NCBI GenBank assembly: GCA_900088475.1
Contig: FLMG01001443.1
Location: 4,383 to 28,178 of the forward strand
Source of the DNA: Hyphochytrium catenoides
Lineage: Eukaryota > Sar > Hyphochytriomycetes > Hyphochytriales > Hyphochytriaceae
DNA: 23,796 bases
Direction of reading: 5' to 3'
This document shows, piece by piece, positions 21,020 to 23,796 of this stretch. The notes beneath the pieces are model-generated. The model did no database searches and had not been told where the DNA came from. It saw only the letters and a list, made by a program, of their open reading frames with translations. The position numbers and the translations under genes are program-made. The stretch's first letter is position 1, and every line of letters starts with the position of its first letter.

Positions 21020-21922
21020 AGAAAGGGAAGGGAGAACTGAAAGTAGAGAAAGGGAGAGAGAGAGAGAGAGAAAGAGAGACACGCACAGGAGCGAGGAGAC
21101 TGATGGGGACGTCCATCATCACTATATCTTTAGGTTGAGGTCATATGCCTACCCATCATTGGGGAAGGCGAGAGAAAAGTGCTAGGACAGGCAGGGCATG
21201 CGCCGGCAAAGGGGAGAGAGGAGCGGGCTTCTCTTCTGCTACACTTCTCTCTCTCTTGGCTGCTTTCTTTCTCTCTCTCGTCCTAGCAATGCAAGCCTAT
21301 GCTATTTCTGCTTGCCAGACAAATAAATAGGCAACTCTTACGCAATGCTTAGCTTTATAACAGAATGAGATGACCAGCACCTTATCTCTTTGCAGCCAAA
21401 CGCTCTCTCTCTCTCTCTCCGCCTTTTTTAATTCAACACCCTGATGAGGCTTGTCTTCTCGTTATCCTTGGGACAGAGACGCTGGCTGCTGTTGAGCGGT
21501 GTGTCTTCTCTTCTCATGACCAGAGCTTTTGTCATGAAGAAATTGGGAAAGACAATAATGGGAGAAGTGGTCTCTCTTCTCTGAGAGCTTCTTTCTCTTC
21601 TACACTCTCTGTATCGTACTCTCCCTATCTTCGACTCTCTCTCTCTCTCCCTCTCCTACTCTCTCTCCTACTCTTGTCCCTGCTCTCTCTCCTGCACATC
21701 ATCATCAAGACCGAGCGTAGGACGAAGCCAAGAAGACCGTGCACTGGCACTGGCAGTGGAAGCTTTCCGTTTCTTTCTTCAACACCTGAAATTCTCTCAT
21801 TCTCCGGACGTTTAGCTAGCGATAAGTGTAATATATCGTGGAATATTTCATCAACCAATCTTTCGGAATTGGACACTATTCTGAAGGCTTCTTTCTGTTC
21901 TCTCTCTCTCTCTCTGTCTCTT

Positions 21923-21955
<33 letters not shown>

Positions 21956-22575
21956 ATCAGCTATCTCTCTATCTGTCTCTGTCTCTTTATCTCTCTCTCT
22001 CTCTCTCTCTCTCACTCTTTCTCTCTCTCTCTCCAGCTATCTCTCAATCTGTCTCTGTCTCTGTCTCTCTGTCTCTTTCTCCTGGTCTTTTCTCTCTTTC
22101 TCTCTCTTTCGCGGCCTACTCTTTCTCAAGGCCTCTCTTCTTACCTGACTCTGTCTCCCTTGAGGAGGGTTCTGTAGATGTCTCTCCCTGTTGGATTGTA
22201 TGTCCCCTCTCCACATCTTCCTCTGATTCTCCAGCATGGGCGGCGAGCGGGAGGTTATGTCGGCGCAATGGAAAAGCAAGGCGGGGATCGCACCCTCTCA
22301 TTGGCTTTCTCTCTCTCTCTTCGAACTCTCTCTCTCTCTCTCGCTTCGATTTGGGCTCACTCCTCAATCTCTGTCTCTCTCTGTTTCTCTTTCTCTCGTT
22401 TAACTATTAGACGTGAGACCACGGTGAGCAGGAGGTGGAGAGAAGTAGAGCAGCTCTTGTTCTTCTGCCTGGGATTCTTCTCTCTCTATCGCTGTTGATC
22501 TCTCTCTTTCTTGAGCTCTCCTACCGCGGAGTAGTGGTCTCTTTCATTGTCTCTCTCTTCTCTTCATCGGCAAGG
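21020..22575. other. Tandem intergenic region, mostly CT-rich
   Basis: It lies between the HslU stop and the start of the actin-binding protein gene. GA-rich sequence directly follows the HslU stop (21020-21085), then CT-rich sequence dominates (21600-21690, 21900-22130, 22310-22400). A repeat-free patch lies at 21690-21890. Near 22233 a pyrimidine tract plus TCCAG precedes an ATG (22235) whose frame starts MGGEREVMSAQWKSK. This could be an upstream alternative exon of the next gene, but nothing confirms it. Confidence 0.55.
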
Positions 22576-23055
22576 ATGGCTGCGGACACGCCTTGGGGCA
22601 CGAAGATAAAGACAGAGAACACAATCTCTTCTGATGAGGACAGGGAAGAATGGACGCGGATGCAGAAGAACACATTCACCAAGGTGAGGCAAAGAGGCAG
22701 AGATGGAGGGAGAAAGAGAGAAAGGCGCTCTAAGTTTCCATGTGTTCTTTCTTCTGAACTCTTTCTGTCCCTGCATATGGTCACTCTCTCCTCTGTCAAG
22801 AGCTCCTTCTCTCTCTCTCTCTTTAATCGCTCTACAGGACTCTGATACTCTCATTTCTCTCTTGTCTATGTCTCTCATTGTCTCTCTCTCAGGCTCAAAA
22901 ACTCTCTTTATGCCTTTTTCTCTTTCTCTCTCTCTCTCTCTCTTCCTTTTGTCGTAACTCTTTTCGCTCTTTCTTCTCTCTCTCTCTGCCAAGCTGGCGC
23001 TGTATACTCTACGTGTCTAGATCCGTCATCTGTCTGCTTTCCTGCCTTGCTCAAA

Positions 23056-23106
<51 letters not shown>

Positions 23107-23640
23107 ACTCTCCTCCTATTATTGAAACAACAGGCATTTCAGTCTCTCTTTCTCTTTTTCTAGACTTCTCTCTTTCTCTTCTCACATGTCCGAACCTTCC
23201 CTTCAATACCTTGGCGACTCTCTACCTTCTCTCTCTTCATCTCCTTCTTCCGATCCTCTCTCTTTTTTTTCCCCTGGCGTTCCCTGTACGCTGGTCATAC
23301 AGGCACACTCTTCCTTCTCTTGCGCCTCCGTCAATTCTCTCTCTCTCTGTCTCTCTCCTCGTCTTCCTCTACGCTTCTAAATCACCCCGCAGGGTCACAC
23401 AGAATCCTACCAAACTACATCGCAGTCCTCTCTTCTCTGCCTTTCTCTCGCGCGCGATCTCTCGTCTTTGCCCACCTCCTTCTTCTCTCTCCCTCCCTCT
23501 CTCACTTTCCTCTCCTCGCTTCGCCTTCTTCTCTTTTCGTTTATCGATCTCTGTTCTCTCTTTGTCCCGTCTTTCCCTCTTGCGCTTCGCTCTCAATCCT
23601 TTCATTCCCCCATTGACCCTTACTCTCTCTTCCGCTCTCT

Positions 23641-23671
<31 letters not shown>

Positions 23672-23796
23672 TTCCTTGTCAGTGGGCCAATGTCCGGCTC
23701 ATCAAGGTCAAGGCCCGCATCGAAGATCTGTACAGCGACTTGCACGACGGTCTCATCCTCGTGCAGCTGCTGCAGGCGATCACGGGAGAGCCTTTC
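22576..23796 (+). CDS. Calponin-homology (actinin/spectrin-type) actin-binding protein, 5' part
   Basis: Two exons are visible: 22576-22683 (36 codons) and 23683 to the window end (38 codons), separated by a 999-bp GT-AG intron (CAAG|GTGAGG ... CTTGTCAG|TGGGCC). The joined peptide reads EEWTRMQKNTFTK then WANVRLIKVK, then IEDLYSDLHDGLILVQLLQAITGE. This is the start of the first CH domain of the alpha-actinin/beta-spectrin/plectin class, whose signature is QKKTFTKW...L...I.DL..DLRDG..L..LLE.LSGE. The tandem CH pair of this class binds F-actin. Whether the rest carries spectrin repeats and EF-hands (alpha-actinin), or is another CH-domain protein such as fimbrin or filamin, cannot be seen. The start is well placed: 14 residues before the acidic EDREEW run, with a G at -1. 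Confidence is high for the CH domain, low for the exact family member. Confidence 0.8.
23058..23104 (+). repeat. (TC)n microsatellite, 47 bp
   Basis: A pure TC run in intron 1 of the actin-binding protein gene, part of a ~900-bp CT-rich stretch leading to the exon 2 acceptor. Confidence 0.95.

Noticed and set aside
21145-21330. 61-codon frame with a hydrophobic C-terminal stretch downstream of HslU
   Set aside because: It lies in what should be the HslU 3' flank, is partly derived from CT repeats, and shows no family resemblance.
17068-23796. HslV peptidase gene as neighbour of HslU
   Set aside because: No N-terminal Thr-protease motif (TTI/TTV with the GDGQVT-type segment) was found downstream. 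The next gene is cytoskeletal.

Overview
This is eukaryotic nuclear DNA from a protist. Genes are split by conventional GT-AG introns, most of them 140-600 bp. Non-coding DNA is saturated with (GA)n/(CT)n microsatellites, and there are no bacterial operon signals. A human-length fused ATP-citrate lyase, a mitochondrial-type HslU protease ATPase and an actinin/spectrin-type actin-binding protein sit together. This would suit an alveolate (coccidian- or chromerid-like) or another secondary-plastid lineage, but the sequence alone does not fix the organism.

Layout. (1) 3-1340 (+): 3' part of an unrecognised gene with Pro/Ala-rich 12-residue repeats. (2) 1341-3989: long intergenic/leader region with GA repeats, a CCAAT cluster, a repeat-poor A+T-richer island (about 2.37-3.3 kb) and a probable 5'UTR intron of the next gene. 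(3) 3990-7561 (+): complete two-exon ATP-citrate lyase, 1102 residues. (4) 7562-8287: convergent intergenic spacer. (5) 15791-8288 (-): a 15-exon gene for a SAM-dependent methyltransferase fused to C-terminal TPR-like repeats, about 700 residues. I assembled it from splice sites and the residue order known for the family; a 53-base assembly gap lies inside one intron. (6) 15792-17067: divergent intergenic region with a compact stem-loop. (7) 17068-21019 (+): complete 7-exon HslU, 521 residues, with a mitochondrial-type N-terminus. (8) 21020-22575: tandem intergenic region, mostly CT-rich. (9) 22576 to the window end (+): the first two exons of a protein with an actinin/spectrin-type calponin-homology domain.

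The genes do not form an obvious pathway. ACL makes cytosolic acetyl-CoA, HslU is a mitochondrial protein unfoldase, and the last gene is cytoskeletal. The most unusual signal is architectural: many introns on both strands have a purine (GA) block on the donor side and a pyrimidine (CT) block on the acceptor side of the sense strand, so they could fold back on themselves. I found no previously undescribed multi-gene system.
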